The notes under the pieces: generated by a model
What the model was told of the DNA's origin: nothing
Database searches by the model: none
What the model saw: the letters and a program-made list of their open reading frames with translations, nothing else
Assembly (NCBI GenBank): GCA_947476955.1
Contig: CANJSS010000017.1
Span: 1 to 33,160 of the forward strand
Length of the DNA stretch: 33,160 bases
Direction: 5' to 3'
DNA from: Flavobacteriales bacterium
Lineage (GTDB): Bacteria; Bacteroidota; Bacteroidia; Flavobacteriales_D; Crocinitomicaceae
Shown: positions 8,200-16,093 of the stretch, in pieces
Layout: every line of letters starts with the position of its first letter
How positions within the stretch are numbered: position 1 is the stretch's first letter
Program-made: the position numbers and the translations under genes

Positions 8200-10149
8200 A
8201 TGATTAATTTGGAACAATTAGGTGTGCATTTGCCGCAAGGGTATTTATTTCAAAATTTAAGCCTTCAAATCAATAAAGGAGACAAAGTAGGTCTTGTTGG
8301 TAAAAATGGCGCTGGAAAATCTACATTATTGCGTTTAATTGCTGGTTGGGATACACCAACAGATGGTAATATCCACAAACCAAAAGATTGCACAATTGGC
8401 TTTTTAACGCAAGATATTAAAATTGATACGACACAAACGGTATTTGAATATTTAGATACTTCCAATCAAGTATTAACAGAGTTGAGAACTAAACTCGAAG
8501 CAATAAATAACGATTTGGTTGTTCGAGAAGATTATACTTCAGAAAGTTATTTGGATTTGCTGAATCAGTTAAATGAGTTGAACCATACGTTTGCACTACA
8601 CGAAGGTTTTCTCTGGGAGGAAAAAATTATTTCTACGCTAAAAGGACTTGGGTTTTTGGAAGAGGAATTGCATAGAAGTTTAACTACTTTTTCGGGAGGC
8701 TGGAAAATGCGTGCAGAGCTAGCGAAAATTCTTGTGAATCAGCCGGATATCATATTATTGGATGAACCTACTAATCACTTGGATATAATTTCAATCGGTT
8801 GGTTGGAGTCTTATTTGCAGAAATTTGAAGGTGCAGTAATCGTAATTTCCCACGACCGTTTATTTTTAGATAATGTCACAAAACGAACGGTTGAAATCAG
8901 TATGGGACGTATTTTGGATTTCCCTTTTCCCTATTCTAAATATAAAATTGCACGAGAAGAGGAAATAGACCGATTGGAAGGTGCAAAAAAGCAACAAGAA
9001 AAGGAGATTAAACACACTGAAGAATTAATAAATAAATTTCGCGCAAAGAAAAATAAAGCAGCTTTTGCGCAGTCGTTAATCAAGAAATTGGAAAAAACAG
9101 AATTGATTGAAGTGGAACGCGATAGCGTTGCGAAAATGCGGATTGCTTTTCCATTAAGTGTTCAACCCGGGAAATGGGTGATGGAAATGCACGATATGGG
9201 TAAAACGTTTGGAAATAAAATTCTATTTAAGGACATCAACATTACAGTTGGAAGAGGTGAGAAAATTGCCCTTTTAGGTCCGAATGGTGTTGGTAAATCT
9301 ACTTTATTGAAGCGTATGATGAATACCCTGGATGGAGATGGAATTGTAAATCTTGGTCACAATGCACATATTACCTATTTCGCACAAGACCAAGCGGAGG
9401 CTCTCGATCCAGCCAAAACGATTTATGAAACGGTTGACGATGTCGCAAAAGGAGATATTCGAAGAGATTTAAGGAGTGTTTTGGGCGCATTTTTATTCAC
9501 AGGAGAAGATGTAGATAAAAAAGTTGGCGTTTTGTCTGGGGGTGAAAGAACGCGATTGGCATTGTGTCAGTTATTATTGAGTCCATCCAATTTTTTAATT
9601 CTCGATGAACCGACCAATCACCTAGATATTCAAAGTAAGGAAGTGCTCAAAGAAGCGTTGAAAAATTATGAAGGAACGTTTATTGTTGTTTCCCACGACC
9701 GCGAGTTCTTGGATGGTTTGACGAATAGAATTTGGGATATTGAGAATAAAACATTGAAAATTCACCATTTCGGTGTCCACGAATTTTTAAAGCGGAAAGT
9801 TGAAATTGGTCAAGACATTTCTGCTGCAAAAAAAGTAGTTTCACTAAAAAATGAATCAGCGCCTATCCCAGTAGATAGAACAAGTGATTCTTTGTCTTTT
9901 GAGGAAGCTAAAGATTTGAAACGCAGAAAAAACCAACTGAATAATCAGATAAAGAGAACCGAAGATGCAATTGGTGATTTGGAAGCAAAATTAGCAGCGA
10001 TGGATTTACGGATTGCAGATTTAGATTACTCCAATGAACAGGCAGCTGCAAAATTATTGGACGATTACCACAAGTTGAAAGTAGCGTTGGATGGAAAAAT
10101 GAATGAGTGGGAAATGGTAACAGAGGAATTAATGGAATTGGAATCCTAA
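8200..10149 (+). CDS. ABC-F family ATPase (Uup/EttA/YdiF type)
   Basis: A 649-residue protein with two ABC ATPase domains on one chain and no membrane segment, the ABC-F layout. Domain 1 has Walker A GKNGAGKS (about residues 34-41), signature FSGGWKMR and Walker B ILLDEPTNHLD. A charged linker follows (about 245-320). Domain 2 has Walker A GPNGVGKS, signature LSGGERTRL and Walker B LILDEPTNHLD. The C-terminal 100 residues are a Lys/Glu-rich coiled coil, as in Uup-like members that act on the ribosome or on nucleic acid. ABC-F proteins bind the ribosomal E site and relieve stalling. The subtype is uncertain, and nothing points specifically to antibiotic resistance. The 3' end overlaps the convergent small gene by four bases. 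Confidence 0.92.
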   Translation: MINLEQLGVHLPQGYLFQNLSLQINKGDKVGLVGKNGAGKSTLLRLIAGWDTPTDGNIHKPKDCTIGFLTQDIKIDTTQTVFEYLDTSNQVLTELRTKLEAINNDLVVREDYTSESYLDLLNQLNELNHTFALHEGFLWEEKIISTLKGLGFLEEELHRSLTTFSGGWKMRAELAKILVNQPDIILLDEPTNHLDIISIGWLESYLQKFEGAVIVISHDRLFLDNVTKRTVEISMGRILDFPFPYSKYKIAREEEIDRLEGAKKQQEKEIKHTEELINKFRAKKNKAAFAQSLIKKLEKTELIEVERDSVAKMRIAFPLSVQPGKWVMEMHDMGKTFGNKILFKDINITVGRGEKIALLGPNGVGKSTLLKRMMNTLDGDGIVNLGHNAHITYFAQDQAEALDPAKTIYETVDDVAKGDIRRDLRSVLGAFLFTGEDVDKKVGVLSGGERTRLALCQLLLSPSNFLILDEPTNHLDIQSKEVLKEALKNYEGTFIVVSHDREFLDGLTNRIWDIENKTLKIHHFGVHEFLKRKVEIGQDISAAKKVVSLKNESAPIPVDRTSDSLSFEEAKDLKRRKNQLNNQIKRTEDAIGDLEAKLAAMDLRIADLDYSNEQAAAKLLDDYHKLKVALDGKMNEWEMVTEELMELES

Positions 10150-10421
10150 TTTTTTTTAGCACGAGCAATGCGTTTTTGACGCTTTGCATTTCGTTTAATC
10201 GATTTTCTAGCTGTTTTAGTCTGCATTTTCCAGAAGCTTTTATAAGCAAGCTTCTTTTGTTTTTTTGCAATTTTATCTTTTCTCTTCTGTTCTTTCGCTA
10301 AGAATTCTTCCGCTTCTTCTGCAGAAAGAGCAACCGTAACCTCTTTTGATGTTTTGCATTGCACCAACATAAAAGTTATGTAAAGCAATAAAATTAACTG
10401 CAGAAACGTTTTAATCTTCAT
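10146..10421 (-). CDS. Small Lys/Arg-rich lipoprotein, unknown function
   Basis: A 91-residue product with an N-terminal hydrophobic stretch and lipobox ending at Cys22 (FMLVQC). A short linker with LSAEEAEEFLAKE follows, then a very basic helix to the end in which roughly half of the last 45 residues are Lys or Arg. I do not recognise a named family, though small basic-tailed lipoproteins of this kind are common in Flavobacteriales. A basic tail could touch nucleic acid, lipopolysaccharide or peptidoglycan; that is inference. It is convergent with the ABC-F gene (four-base overlap) and divergent from the next lipoprotein gene, whose ATG is only 27 bases away. Confidence 0.65.
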   Translation of the reverse strand: MKIKTFLQLILLLYITFMLVQCKTSKEVTVALSAEEAEEFLAKEQKRKDKIAKKQKKLAYKSFWKMQTKTARKSIKRNAKRQKRIARAKKN

Positions 10422-10437
10422 ACATTTGTACGGTACA

Positions 10438-10445
10438 TATTTTTG
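10438..10445 (+). promoter_or_regulatory. -7 box TATTTTTG three bases before a lipoprotein start codon
   Basis: It matches TAnnTTTG; three T bases separate it from the ATG at 10449, again predicting a leaderless mRNA. An in-frame TTG at 10443 lies inside the box and is therefore an unlikely start. Confidence 0.5.
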
Positions 10446-10448
10446 TTT

Positions 10449-10874
10449 ATGAAGTTACACTATTTTTTGTTTTTTTTCGTGTTGATGCTCTTTTCGAGTT
10501 GCAATAAAAACAAGAATCATCCAGTACCAAATATCGCTTTTGATATGGTGATTGATATCAATTTACCAAGTTACAATGCATTGATAGGCGTTGGGAATTG
10601 GTCGTATGTCAATGGTGGTTCCCGCGGAATAATTGTTTATAGAAGATCCATTGATGAATTTGTAGCTTTTGATAGACACTCACCCGCAGATGCTGCTGGA
10701 ACGTGCCCACAACCGTTGATTCCAGATCCGGATAATTTCTTAACCTTAGTCGATTCATGTTCCTCTGCAACTTTTTCGCTGTACGACGGATCTCCAATTA
10801 GTGGGTCAGATTTTGGCCTACGCATGTATCAAACTTCCTTCGACGGCTCGAGTCTCTTGCGTATCTATAATTAA
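10449..10874 (+). CDS. Rieske-like lipoprotein with a degenerate cluster site
   Basis: A 141-residue lipoprotein (lipobox FSSC, Cys18). The mature part begins FDMVIDINLPSYNALIGVGNW, split by strand turns, and carries GGSRGIIVYRRS, FVAFDRHSP and a late DSCSSATFSLYDG. This order resembles Bacteroidota lipoproteins annotated as Rieske (2Fe-2S) domain proteins: a strand, a first ligand loop, a second ligand loop, then FxLxDG. The canonical CxH and CxxH pairs are not intact: the first loop has only the His, and the second has a Cys without the following His. Iron-sulfur binding is therefore doubtful. It sits directly before a ferredoxin gene, but each has its own promoter box. Confidence 0.5.
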   Translation: MKLHYFLFFFVLMLFSSCNKNKNHPVPNIAFDMVIDINLPSYNALIGVGNWSYVNGGSRGIIVYRRSIDEFVAFDRHSPADAAGTCPQPLIPDPDNFLTLVDSCSSATFSLYDGSPISGSDFGLRMYQTSFDGSSLLRIYN

Positions 10875-10884
10875 GATATTTCAT

Positions 10885-10892
10885 TATTTTTG
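10885..10892 (+). promoter_or_regulatory. -7 box TATTTTTG of the ferredoxin gene
   Basis: It matches TAnnTTTG and lies 13 bases before the ATG at 10906, giving a very short leader. Confidence 0.5.
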
Positions 10893-10905
10893 CAGAAAAA
10901 ACCAC

Positions 10906-11226
10906 ATGAACGACGTTAAAGTTACAATTATAGATAGAGAAAATGTAGTGCATGAACTTTTAGGCCCAACGGATATGAACATGAATATCATGGAGCTTTG
11001 TAAAGCATACGAACTTCCTGTTTTGGGTGAATGTGGCGGAATGGCAATGTGTGCTACATGTCAATGTTATTTGGAATCAGATACCCAATTACCGGAACAA
11101 AGCGATGCGGAACTCGACATGTTGGATCAAGCATTTTTCGTGAAGCCAAATAGCCGTTTGGGCTGTCAAATACACTTAGCTGAAGAAATAGATGGAATCG
11201 TTTTAAGATTAGCTCCGGAAGCTTAA
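10906..11226 (+). CDS. Adrenodoxin-type 2Fe-2S ferredoxin
   Basis: A 106-residue protein with the vertebrate/bacterial adrenodoxin cysteine pattern: Cys43, Cys49, Cys52 and Cys87 (C-x5-C-x2-C-x34-C), in GECGGMAMCATC and RLGCQI. It should carry one 2Fe-2S cluster and pass single electrons; partners are not visible here. Candidate roles for this class are iron-sulfur assembly or P450/oxygenase systems, and neither hsc nor isc genes are nearby. I use the ATG at 10906 because it gives the usual family length and directly follows the promoter box; open frame extends upstream only into the lipoprotein gene. Confidence 0.9.
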   Translation: MNDVKVTIIDRENVVHELLGPTDMNMNIMELCKAYELPVLGECGGMAMCATCQCYLESDTQLPEQSDAELDMLDQAFFVKPNSRLGCQIHLAEEIDGIVLRLAPEA

Positions 11227-11262
11227 TTTTGCGATTACGTAATCTTTAGAAAAAAACAGCAT

Positions 11263-11297
11263 AAAAAAAAGAGAAAGGATAGCCTTTCTCTTTTTTT
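11263..11297. terminator. Bidirectional terminator between ferredoxin and barrel-protein genes
   Basis: The stem GAGAAAGG (11271-11278) pairs with CCTTTCTC (11283-11290) around a four-base loop. An A tract on the left and a T tract on the right allow it to serve both convergent transcripts. Confidence 0.85.
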
Positions 11298-11316
11298 GTG
11301 TTAAAAATTTTACTTT

Positions 11317-12159
11317 CTAAAAGACGAAAGTTAATCCTGCGAATGCATTTATAAATGAAAAGGAGCGAGACCTAGAAATTTGGTATTCAAGTTCATCTGT
11401 ATAACGAGAATTAGCGCTTGTTTCAGGATTTGAATAAATGTTATTCTCACGCGGTCCACCAACACTCAATGTGTATTTTACGCCGTAGTTAATCATCAGA
11501 TTTTTAGTTATTGGGGTACGCATATTCAAAGCATACATCAATACATATTTTTTTACTGTTTCTATTTCTTGAAAATTTATTGGATCCACATAGGTTTTAT
11601 TATCACTATAATTTTCGTAGAATGTAGTTGAAGTAAAATAATTATCGGTTATACCATACACATAATCTTTTTCTATCGCATTGGAAAAAGAAACGCCTAG
11701 GCCAATTTGGTGGCTCAATCCCATAGGCGATAAAGCATTGGAAGTTGAAAATTCTAACTTCGGCATTATCACAGTAGTTTTAATATCTACCATCTCATGG
11801 GTAACTTCAAAATAGGAATTAAAATTCCAATTTACAGTGCTATATGGATCTGGATAAACACTTGCGAAATCCTGCCCAAATTCAAAGGAAATTGCGAGAT
11901 TTCGCTTTACGGCGTAACCAGCACTAACTCGAAAACCATAATTGAAATTATCGTTTTTCGCCAGTAATCTAGGTGCAGTGCTTGATTTGTCTGCTTGGTA
12001 ACCATTTCCAAGGTTAACAGCAGTGTAAAACAAAGGAACATTCCCAAGCGTTTCAACTTGTAAAAAGCCTTTTTTTCCAAAGAATCCGTTGTCTTTTTGG
12101 GCAATTGCGGTTGCAGAACAAAATGCAATTAAACTGAATAATATAATAGTACTTTTCAT
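11317..12159 (-). CDS. Exported outer-membrane beta-barrel-like protein, unknown function
   Basis: A 280-residue protein with a signal peptide cut after about residue 20 (ATAIAQ). The mature part alternates polar/aromatic strands such as YGFRVSAGYAV, LAISFEFGQDF and MINYGVKYTLSVGG, and ends in Phe (GLTFVF), the typical last residue of an outer-membrane barrel strand. No named family recognised. Its ATG is four bases after the stop of the M48 protease gene, so it is the last gene of that operon. The protease and barrel may act together in outer-membrane quality control; this is inferred from position only. Confidence 0.7.
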   Translation of the reverse strand: MKSTIILFSLIAFCSATAIAQKDNGFFGKKGFLQVETLGNVPLFYTAVNLGNGYQADKSSTAPRLLAKNDNFNYGFRVSAGYAVKRNLAISFEFGQDFASVYPDPYSTVNWNFNSYFEVTHEMVDIKTTVIMPKLEFSTSNALSPMGLSHQIGLGVSFSNAIEKDYVYGITDNYFTSTTFYENYSDNKTYVDPINFQEIETVKKYVLMYALNMRTPITKNLMINYGVKYTLSVGGPRENNIYSNPETSANSRYTDELEYQISRSRSFSFINAFAGLTFVF

Positions 12160-12163
12160 CGTT

Positions 12164-14392
12164 TTATTTTTTAGGTTCTGTACTTAATTTTTTGAATATA
12201 TCGAACATGTGCGCACCTAGTTGTAATTTCTTTGGAGAATCTTTGAAGTAGTAATTTACCCCATTTTCAATCGAACCGTCTTCTAAATCCAGAATCAATA
12301 CACTCAATTCCGACTCGTGTCCTGTTAAAAATCCGATTGGAACATACAAGAATAGAACAGGGTAAATTAACAGGGAAGAAAACACACCAGAGAAAGAAAT
12401 ATTTGGAGCGTATTCATGCTCAACAAGTGAAAACATTACTTTGCTTGTTCCATAATTGCTTTTGATCAAGTTTAAATATTGGTAGTCTACCGGAAAAATA
12501 TTTACTTCATCCTCTTGTGCAATTTGATTCAAAAGGGCAGTTAAAATACTACGTTCATTAAATCCTTGTGTTCCTTTTGTTGTTAAGCTTCTGCTGTCAA
12601 TGTTGTACGTCGTAACACCTGCGTCGTTTGCAGCGTCTTCTATTGCCTCAGAAAAATCTGCTTCCAGTTTTTCAGATTTAACATTGTCAACTTTTCCTTT
12701 ATTGTAGCTATATACCATTGGTTCGACAACAATAAATTCTTTGATTCCAAGACGATTCACATTTTGCGCTTCTTTCTTGTCGAAGGCCTTCTTTTCTTTT
12801 TTAGAAAGTGCATCGTATGCAATTTTCTCTTTTTCTTTATCTTCGGAAATCTTCTTGAATTTGTTGTTTAAATCAACAAATTCCTGATCGGAAATAATAT
12901 CTGCAATTCCATATAAATAGAACTTAGTAGAATCAAAGTTTTCTGCAATATCCGCATTCTTTTTGTTTTTGATTCGATCGTATTTTGAATTAGATTTTAT
13001 TGTTGTATCCTTTACAGCCCCTTTCAAAGAATCATTTTTCATAGCCATGAAATCATTTGCCGCTTCTGAAAATGTCTTTTTAGAATATATTTCCGACTTG
13101 AATTTTGAGTATTCATTTAAGTCCTTCACAAATTTCTGGAAGATTGCATTAATCTCCTCGTCTTGCGGATAGGCTTTATGAATATCATAAATCTGACGCA
13201 ACGACATCGTTACTAATGCTTCTTTAGATAATTTTTTCAAGAAGAAATGCAACGTTGCGGACTCACCCTCTAATTCTGCTGTTTTATCTACTGCTTTGTT
13301 CGAAATGTTTTCCGATTTGTACAACATCAAATTCATCCATATTTGAGCCTTCATTCGCTTCAAATAAATTGAATTTGGGAAATCTTTCTCTAGTAAGAAG
13401 ATGGAATACATCGCATCTCCGTAGTTAGCATCTAGAATATCAGTTCTTACACTTTCAAATCGCGCAATGTTTCGAACGGTAACAAATCGAGTAGCTCCTA
13501 AAAATTCTGTTTTTTTGCCCCAAGTTGAAAATTCGCCAACTTCTTTTTCTGCAGCTTCTTTTCTTTTCTTGATATTTGGATGCGAACTATTTTCGTCATC
13601 GTAGTCATCCACAGCCGTGATTTCGTATTTCTTAGTAGGAAAAAGACTTTTCGGAACGTAAATTTTATTGGTATTGAAGTGCGTTTGTGGAAAAGCAATT
13701 TCATCGAATGGCAAATACGAATACATCAACACATCAAAAGTGGAGAAAATCTCATCTTCTGAGTATCCAGCTTCGTTGTACATGCGAATACCGATTTTAT
13801 CAGCCTCAAATTCTTTATCTTTGGAGTATTGACTTAATTTCTCGATTCTAGAATCTTGTCGGCTATTCTTTGCTTTCCAGTCAAATGTTGCAACAACGTG
13901 TTTTTCCGTGTAATGTGAAATTTCATGTGCTAAAACATATGCTAATTGCGCTTCACTCGTTAATTGAGCAATTAATCCGGTTGTTACAAATACAATTCCC
14001 TGATCGGTACTAAAAGCATTCGAGGAGTTTGATTTAATAGTGTAAAATCGAAGTTTTGATCGCAATTGAGCGTCGTTTATAAGCAGTTTATCTGCTATTT
14101 CACCAATAAATGTGGATATATCATCTCCATATACGACCAATCCTGAATGCAGAATTTCATCGATAGCATAATTCGTCCCCTCAAAGAAGACTTTTTCCTG
14201 TCCTCTTCTTAATTCTTCCCGCCCTGTTTTAAGGTCGTCTTTTAACTTGTCATAAGTTAATTTTGTGAAATCTTCTGGAATTTTCCCCTTTGCTAGTAAA
14301 GTAGAATAATTGTTAAAATCTACTTGCGCAACGAGGGATCCTGCACTTAACAGGATAAAAGAAACCACGGTGATCGCATTTTTAAAATACAT
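12164..14392 (-). CDS. Secreted M48-family zinc metallopeptidase with long C-terminal region
   Basis: A 742-residue exported protein (signal peptide about residues 1-22, ending in SLVAQ). The catalytic motif HEISH is at 156-160, and the third zinc ligand is likely Glu194 in EFEADKIG (194-201), the arrangement of M48 (Ste24/BepA/LoiP) peptidases. The catalytic part is about residues 70-260. The remaining ~480 residues are helical and charged, with TPR-like character around 330-480 and a hydrophobic segment near 680-700 (SSLLIYPVLFLYVPIGFLTG). BepA-type M48 proteins degrade or help assemble stalled outer-membrane proteins, which fits the barrel genes on either side of this operon. It starts five bases after nadE, so the two are surely co-transcribed. 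Confidence 0.85.
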   Translation of the reverse strand: MYFKNAITVVSFILLSAGSLVAQVDFNNYSTLLAKGKIPEDFTKLTYDKLKDDLKTGREELRRGQEKVFFEGTNYAIDEILHSGLVVYGDDISTFIGEIADKLLINDAQLRSKLRFYTIKSNSSNAFSTDQGIVFVTTGLIAQLTSEAQLAYVLAHEISHYTEKHVVATFDWKAKNSRQDSRIEKLSQYSKDKEFEADKIGIRMYNEAGYSEDEIFSTFDVLMYSYLPFDEIAFPQTHFNTNKIYVPKSLFPTKKYEITAVDDYDDENSSHPNIKKRKEAAEKEVGEFSTWGKKTEFLGATRFVTVRNIARFESVRTDILDANYGDAMYSIFLLEKDFPNSIYLKRMKAQIWMNLMLYKSENISNKAVDKTAELEGESATLHFFLKKLSKEALVTMSLRQIYDIHKAYPQDEEINAIFQKFVKDLNEYSKFKSEIYSKKTFSEAANDFMAMKNDSLKGAVKDTTIKSNSKYDRIKNKKNADIAENFDSTKFYLYGIADIISDQEFVDLNNKFKKISEDKEKEKIAYDALSKKEKKAFDKKEAQNVNRLGIKEFIVVEPMVYSYNKGKVDNVKSEKLEADFSEAIEDAANDAGVTTYNIDSRSLTTKGTQGFNERSILTALLNQIAQEDEVNIFPVDYQYLNLIKSNYGTSKVMFSLVEHEYAPNISFSGVFSSLLIYPVLFLYVPIGFLTGHESELSVLILDLEDGSIENGVNYYFKDSPKKLQLGAHMFDIFKKLSTEPKK

Positions 14393-14397
14393 ATAAT

Positions 14398-15171
14398 TTA
14401 GTTTAATGCAGATGGAATTTTACAAACTGGTATCGGTTCCATCTTATGTTTATTAATCGTATTGAATTTCCGATAAATTTTCAATACGGCTTTTTCTCGC
14501 TCGTTTAATTCTATTTCTTCTCCAGTAAAAGCCATAGCCCATTCTAATTCCGGATAACTTGCACCAAGTTGGTCTTCATCGCTTCGGTTATCTCCCCAAA
14601 GTCCATCGGTAGGTTTAGCGCGAATAATTTCGTCAATTATACCAATTTCTATTGAAAGACCCATAACTTGCGATTTTGTTAAATCCGCAATTGGACTTAT
14701 ATCTACACCGCCATCTCCATATTTTGTATAGAATCCTACACCAAAATCTTCTATTTTATTACCTGTTCCTACAACGAGACAAGCATTTGCCTGACCAATT
14801 GCATACAATGTTGTCATGCGTAATCTTGCCCTTGAATTAGCCATGGATAAATCATTTTTCGCAGTAGTTTCTGGCACTGTTTTTTCCAGTAAATCAAAAA
14901 GTGGAGTCAAATCGATTTCAATTTCTTCCACATTATTGAATTTGGATTTCAAATCGAAAATATGACTTTGTGCTCTTGAATATTCAGCAGGAGATTGTCG
15001 AATGGGCATATTTACTAGCAGTGTCTTCTTTCCCGTTTGTGCGCACAAAGTTGAAGTTAACGCGGAATCTATTCCACCAGAAATTCCAATTATAAAACCT
15101 TCCAAATTGGAGATATTGCAATAATCAGCGAGCCAAGACGCAATATACTTTGCTACTTTTGAATAATTCAA
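14398..15171 (-). CDS. nadE: NH3-dependent NAD+ synthetase
   Basis: A 257-residue enzyme that makes NAD+ from nicotinate adenine dinucleotide, ATP and ammonia. The P-loop of the N-type ATP pyrophosphatase family is SGGIDS (31-36). Further family motifs are GTGNKIEDFGVGFYTKYGDG (about 146-165) and the following DISPIADLTKSQV. No glutaminase domain is present, so ammonia is used directly. Short NadE next to gldB-gldC is a recurrent flavobacterial neighbourhood. Here nadE lies 17 bases after one barrel gene and five bases before the M48 gene, an unexpected place for a cytoplasmic metabolic enzyme. Confidence 0.93.
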   Translation of the reverse strand: MNYSKVAKYIASWLADYCNISNLEGFIIGISGGIDSALTSTLCAQTGKKTLLVNMPIRQSPAEYSRAQSHIFDLKSKFNNVEEIEIDLTPLFDLLEKTVPETTAKNDLSMANSRARLRMTTLYAIGQANACLVVGTGNKIEDFGVGFYTKYGDGGVDISPIADLTKSQVMGLSIEIGIIDEIIRAKPTDGLWGDNRSDEDQLGASYPELEWAMAFTGEEIELNEREKAVLKIYRKFNTINKHKMEPIPVCKIPSALN

Positions 15172-15188
15172 GGTTTTTCCAAATAATA

Positions 15189-16022
15189 TTAAAATAGAAT
15201 TGAAACTTTTAATACCAACTGCTTTTGTGTAGCCTTGTTATTAAATGGTATTGTGTTTGTAGCATATTGATCCGCATTGGTTGCGAAAAAATAGTTATTT
15301 TCTTTATCAATGCTTCTGTTAGAGTGCAAAGGAGTGAATCCGTAGTAAAATCCTAATTCAGCAACTAAGCAAGTTGAACCAGAAAAATTCCATTCCCCGC
15401 CGCCAGTAATTCCAACCGCTGATTTAAAGAAGAACATTTCGCCCTTTGATTTCATGTCATTTTGCGCTGTGCTCATAACCGGTTTTGTAATATCATTGTC
15501 TGTAAAGTTGAAACCTTGGTCGTTCGATTTATTGGACAATAAGAAACTGTTTCTCAATCCAAATTTCCCGAAATAACGCATATATCCAAAGAATTTTGTT
15601 CTAAATACCATCATAGTTGGTATGGTCAAATAAACTGCTTTTTGCTGGCGTTCTGTCATCTGATACAACTTGTGAGAAGTATTTGTTGCATCAAAATCCT
15701 TTATTGGAAGGATGTCTGAATCGTTGTAATAATAATATGTCCCAAAGTCAACGTAATTTGTGCTTTTGTATTTAAGTGTCTCAAAATCGAACTCTAAACC
15801 AGATTGAAAACCAATTGTCTCGGTTATGTTGTAAATAATATTTGCCCCAACAGTAAGATCATTTCCAACACCGTTTGCTTCGATTCGTTTGGTCCCCATT
15901 GCTTGAAAATTCAGACCAGAATTAAAAATCAAACCACTTTGAATTTTTTTCTCTGTAGCTTCTTGTGCAAAAGATGTAAAGATTACTTCAAAAATGAACA
16001 AGGTAAACAATATCTTTTTCAT
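15189..16022 (-). CDS. Outer-membrane beta-barrel (PorT-like) protein
   Basis: A 277-residue protein with a signal peptide (about residues 1-19, ending in SFAQ). The mature part looks like the small outer-membrane barrel families common in Bacteroidota: VGANIIYNITETIGFQSGLEF early, KFFGYMRYFGKFGLRNSF in the middle, and a terminal aromatic-ended strand (LVLKVSILF). It is the first gene of a probable operon with nadE, M48 and a second barrel gene, and it is divergent from gldB across about 70 bases. I could not find a convincing TAnnTTTG box on its strand. Function unknown. Confidence 0.7.
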   Translation of the reverse strand: MKKILFTLFIFEVIFTSFAQEATEKKIQSGLIFNSGLNFQAMGTKRIEANGVGNDLTVGANIIYNITETIGFQSGLEFDFETLKYKSTNYVDFGTYYYYNDSDILPIKDFDATNTSHKLYQMTERQQKAVYLTIPTMMVFRTKFFGYMRYFGKFGLRNSFLLSNKSNDQGFNFTDNDITKPVMSTAQNDMKSKGEMFFFKSAVGITGGGEWNFSGSTCLVAELGFYYGFTPLHSNRSIDKENNYFFATNADQYATNTIPFNNKATQKQLVLKVSILF

Positions 16023-16063
16023 AGTTTTTCTATTTAATTACACAAAAAACTGACTGATTTATG

Positions 16064-16071
16064 TACTTTTG
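16064..16071 (+). promoter_or_regulatory. -7 box TACTTTTG of gldB
   Basis: It matches TAnnTTTG, 22 bases before the gldB ATG. No clear -33 TTG is seen upstream. Confidence 0.5.
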
Positions 16072-16093
16072 ATTACAATATTAAAGAAATTTA

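Noticed and set aside
8200-10149. ABC-F as an antibiotic-resistance determinant
   Set aside because: The linker and C-terminal coiled coil look like housekeeping Uup/YdiF-type proteins, and there is no mobile-element context.
9908-10270. A 120-codon minus-strand frame across the end of the ABC-F gene
   Set aside because: It overlaps both the ABC-F coiled coil and the small lipoprotein gene in another frame, and shows no signal, family or start context.
10801-10905. Upstream extension of the ferredoxin reading frame
   Set aside because: It lies in the lipoprotein gene and its promoter gap; the ATG at 10906 follows a -7 box and gives normal ferredoxin length.
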